From assembly GCA_035315685.1 (NCBI GenBank), contig DATFXR010000026.1, positions 1 through 6,892 of the forward strand: DNA of 6,892 bases, read 5' to 3'. The stretch comes from QHWK01 sp035315685 (GTDB lineage: Bacteria; Acidobacteriota; Vicinamibacteria; Vicinamibacterales; CAVVIG01). Shown here piece by piece: positions 5,636 to 6,892 of this stretch. A program made the position numbers and the translations under genes. Within the stretch, counting starts at the first letter, position 1. Each line of letters begins with the position of its first letter. A model generated the notes under the pieces. It did no database searches. It was not told the origin of the DNA and worked only from the letters and a program-made list of their open reading frames with translations.

Positions 5636-6430
5636 ATGGAAACATCGACAGCTCGGGCAATTCACGACCCGGCCGCCGAGTTCTACATCGACGCCGTGCG
5701 CAAGCTGCAGGAAACCGGCATTCCGTTTCTCGTCGGCGGCGCGTTCGCGTTCGCGCACTATTCCCACGTGCCGCGCGACACCAAGGACATCGACGTGTTC
5801 GTGAGGCCGGAGGACTGCCCGCGCGTCCTCGAGGCGTTCGAGCGGCTGGGCTACCAGACCGAGGTGCCGTTTCCGCACTGGCTCGGGAAGATTCACCAGG
5901 GCGGCTACTTCATGGACCTGATTTTCAACTCGGGCAACGGCGTCGCCCGCGTCGACGATCTCTGGTTCGATCATGCGCCGCGCACCAACATCCTCGGGCT
6001 GATCGTCAGGCTGTCCCCGGCCGAGGAGATGATCTGGTCGAAGGCGTTCATCCAGGAGCGCGAGCGGTTCGATGGCGCCGACCTGTATCACCTGCTGCGC
6101 GAAGTCGGCCCGTCGCTCGACTGGCCGCGGCTGCTGATGCGGTTCGGCGACTACTGGCGGGTCCTGCTCAGCCACTTGATCATGTTCGGCTTCGTCTATC
6201 CGGACAAGCGGCAGAACATCCCGGCCTGGGTGACGGACGAACTGCTGCGGCGTTTGAGCGTCAGCCGCCCGAACCTGCAGAACGACGTCTGCTACGGCAC
6301 CCTGCTGTCGCGCGAGCAATACCTCCACGATCTGCACCACTGGAAATACCGCGACGGCCGCGAGCAGCCCGAAGGACCGATGACGCGCCAGCAGATCGAG
6401 ATCTGGACCGAGGCCATACAGAAGAAGTGA
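5636..6430 (+). CDS. Nucleotidyltransferase-fold protein
   Basis: This 264-residue protein has the signature of the DNA polymerase beta-like nucleotidyltransferase fold, of the MNT/AbiEii-like type. FLVGGAFAFAHY carries the GG pair at residues 34-35, DIDVF gives the metal-binding aspartates D51 and D53, and MDLIF gives the likely third acidic residue, D94. The helical segment MIWSKAFIQERERFDGADLYHLL (132-154) matches a motif common in this group. Residues after about 165 form a helical domain I cannot name. Such proteins transfer a nucleotide to a protein, RNA or small molecule; the target here is unknown. A good ribosome site, tgagga at 5624-5629, overlaps the stop codon of the phosphoesterase gene and sits 6 nt before the ATG, so the two genes are very likely co-translated. 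No antitoxin-like partner is visible, which argues against a standard type IV toxin. Confidence 0.82.
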   Translation: METSTARAIHDPAAEFYIDAVRKLQETGIPFLVGGAFAFAHYSHVPRDTKDIDVFVRPEDCPRVLEAFERLGYQTEVPFPHWLGKIHQGGYFMDLIFNSGNGVARVDDLWFDHAPRTNILGLIVRLSPAEEMIWSKAFIQERERFDGADLYHLLREVGPSLDWPRLLMRFGDYWRVLLSHLIMFGFVYPDKRQNIPAWVTDELLRRLSVSRPNLQNDVCYGTLLSREQYLHDLHHWKYRDGREQPEGPMTRQQIEIWTEAIQKK

Positions 6431-6433
6431 CCA

Positions 6434-6537
6434 GCAATTAAGAATTAGGGGAATTAAGAATTGAGAATGCGTCGCATGCTGAACGGGCTCTCGAACAGGG
6501 CACGAATTCTTACTTCTTAATTCACATTCTTAATTGC
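6434..6537. repeat. AT-rich nested inverted-repeat element, copy 2
   Basis: Outer arms gcaattaagaat (6434-6445) and attcttaattgc (6526-6537) are perfect 12-bp complements. Inner arms gaattaagaa (6451-6460) and ttcttaattc (6514-6523) are perfect 10-bp complements. The loop, about 6461-6513, contains gaacgggctctcgaacaggg. Blocks shared with copy 1, in the same order, are gcaattaagaatt, agaatgcgt, cgaacaggg, acgaattctta and acttcttaattc. The element begins 3 nt after the nucleotidyltransferase stop codon, between convergent genes, where it could also help end transcription. Confidence 0.8.
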
Positions 6538-6562
6538 GCCGCACGTGGGGAGTGCTGCGGCG
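6537..6562 (-). terminator. Hairpin downstream of the PLD-family gene
   Basis: Arms cgccgca (6537-6543) and tgcggcg (6556-6562) form a 7-bp GC stem with a 12-nt loop, 5 nt past the stop codon of the minus-strand gene. On that strand the stem is followed by the AT-rich arm of element copy 2 (aattaagaat) rather than a clean T-run, so termination is plausible but unproven. Confidence 0.4.
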
Positions 6563-6567
6563 TCACC

Positions 6568-6892
6568 TCACTGCTGCCGTTCCAGGATCCATGCGACCGT
6601 GCCGATGAGCTTTTCCCACAACGGGCGGCGCCGCCATTGGGCGAGGTGGATCTCACACGATCGCGCCATGTCGGCGTCCAGATCGCACTCGATGCGGCTG
6701 GCGATCCCCGTATCGCGGAACGCGACGTTCACCTCGTCGTTGTGCTCGAACGAGCGGTTGTCCAGGTTGGTCGTCCCGATGATCGCCCAGAGACTGTCGA
6801 CCAGCAGCGCCTTGACGTGGGTCATCCCCGGTTCGTACTCGAAGATCCGGACGCCGGCCTCCAGCAGCTGGCCGTACATCCTTCGGCTGGCG
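6568..6892 (-). CDS. Phospholipase D/cardiolipin synthase-like protein (C-terminal part)
   Basis: Only the C-terminal 107 or so residues are in the window; the frame stays open to the right edge, so the ATG at 6879 is internal. The visible part reads RRMYGQLLEAGVRIFEYEPGM, then the second HKD motif of the phospholipase D superfamily (THVKALLVD, with H, K and D correctly spaced), then GTTNLDNRSFEHNDEVN. The GTTNLDNRSF run and the ending WRRRPLWEKLIGTVAWILERQQ resemble bacterial cardiolipin synthases of the ClsA/ClsB type. These join phosphatidylglycerol to a second lipid at the inner membrane. The first HKD motif and any membrane segments would lie outside the window, so the exact subfamily cannot be settled. 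It converges on the nucleotidyltransferase gene. Confidence 0.87.
   Translation of the reverse strand, partial: ASRRMYGQLLEAGVRIFEYEPGMTHVKALLVDSLWAIIGTTNLDNRSFEHNDEVNVAFRDTGIASRIECDLDADMARSCEIHLAQWRRRPLWEKLIGTVAWILERQQ

Noticed and set aside
5636..6430. Nucleotidyltransferase as an AbiEii-type toxin of a type IV toxin-antitoxin system
   Set aside because: There is no AbiEi-like winged-helix antitoxin next to it; the upstream partner is a phosphoesterase, so the toxin label is not supported.
5200..6441. A 413-codon plus-strand frame through the phosphoesterase and nucleotidyltransferase genes
   Set aside because: It is Arg-rich with no domain and out of frame with two genes that have intact catalytic motifs.
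6568..6892. Short PLD-family frame as a truncated pseudogene
   Set aside because: The frame is open to the window edge with family-like residues before the internal ATG, so it is cut by the window and not broken.

Overview
The window is GC-rich DNA with strongly G/C-ending codons. It comes from a Gram-negative-type bacterium: two genes carry Sec signal peptides, one protein has a c-type haem motif, and one is a PspC membrane protein. A large secreted ankyrin protein, a PadR regulator paired with a HAAS/PspC membrane protein, and dispersed AT-rich intergenic repeats together suggest an environmental Acidobacteriota, perhaps Vicinamibacteria. That assignment is an inference from gene style, not from a marker gene.

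Layout from left to right. Positions 1-137 hold the possible last codons of an upstream gene and a leader rich in inverted repeats. Positions 138-1862 (+) encode a secreted ankyrin-repeat protein ending in CVSC. Positions 1863-2016 hold an AT-rich nested inverted-repeat element. Positions 2017-3276 (+) encode a secreted protein with one CxxCH motif, probably a monohaem c-type cytochrome. Positions 3277-3345 are a convergent spacer with a near-copy of the ankyrin gene's 3' end and a long perfect palindrome. On the minus strand, padR (4755-4429) and a HAAS/PspC membrane protein gene (4422-3346) form a tight operon. Its promoter region contains a perfect 9-bp inverted repeat placed like an operator. 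Divergently, on the plus strand, a calcineurin-like metallophosphoesterase (4826-5626) and a nucleotidyltransferase (5636-6430) form a second tight operon. Positions 6431-6567 hold a second copy of the AT-rich element and a hairpin. A minus-strand gene for a phospholipase D/cardiolipin synthase-like protein enters from the right edge; only its C-terminal part is present.

How the parts may work together. The ankyrin and cytochrome genes both encode exported proteins and may share a periplasmic role. The PadR/PspC pair looks like a self-regulated envelope-stress or membrane-sensing unit. The phosphoesterase/nucleotidyltransferase pair looks like two enzymes acting on a common nucleotide- or phosphate-modified target. 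The PadR operator lies in the 70-bp divergent spacer, so it could influence both operons.

The least ordinary content is in the spacers. Two collinear copies of one AT-rich nested inverted-repeat element sit directly after stop codons. A 33/34-nt direct repeat follows two neighbouring genes. One spacer may preserve an element from which the interior has been lost.
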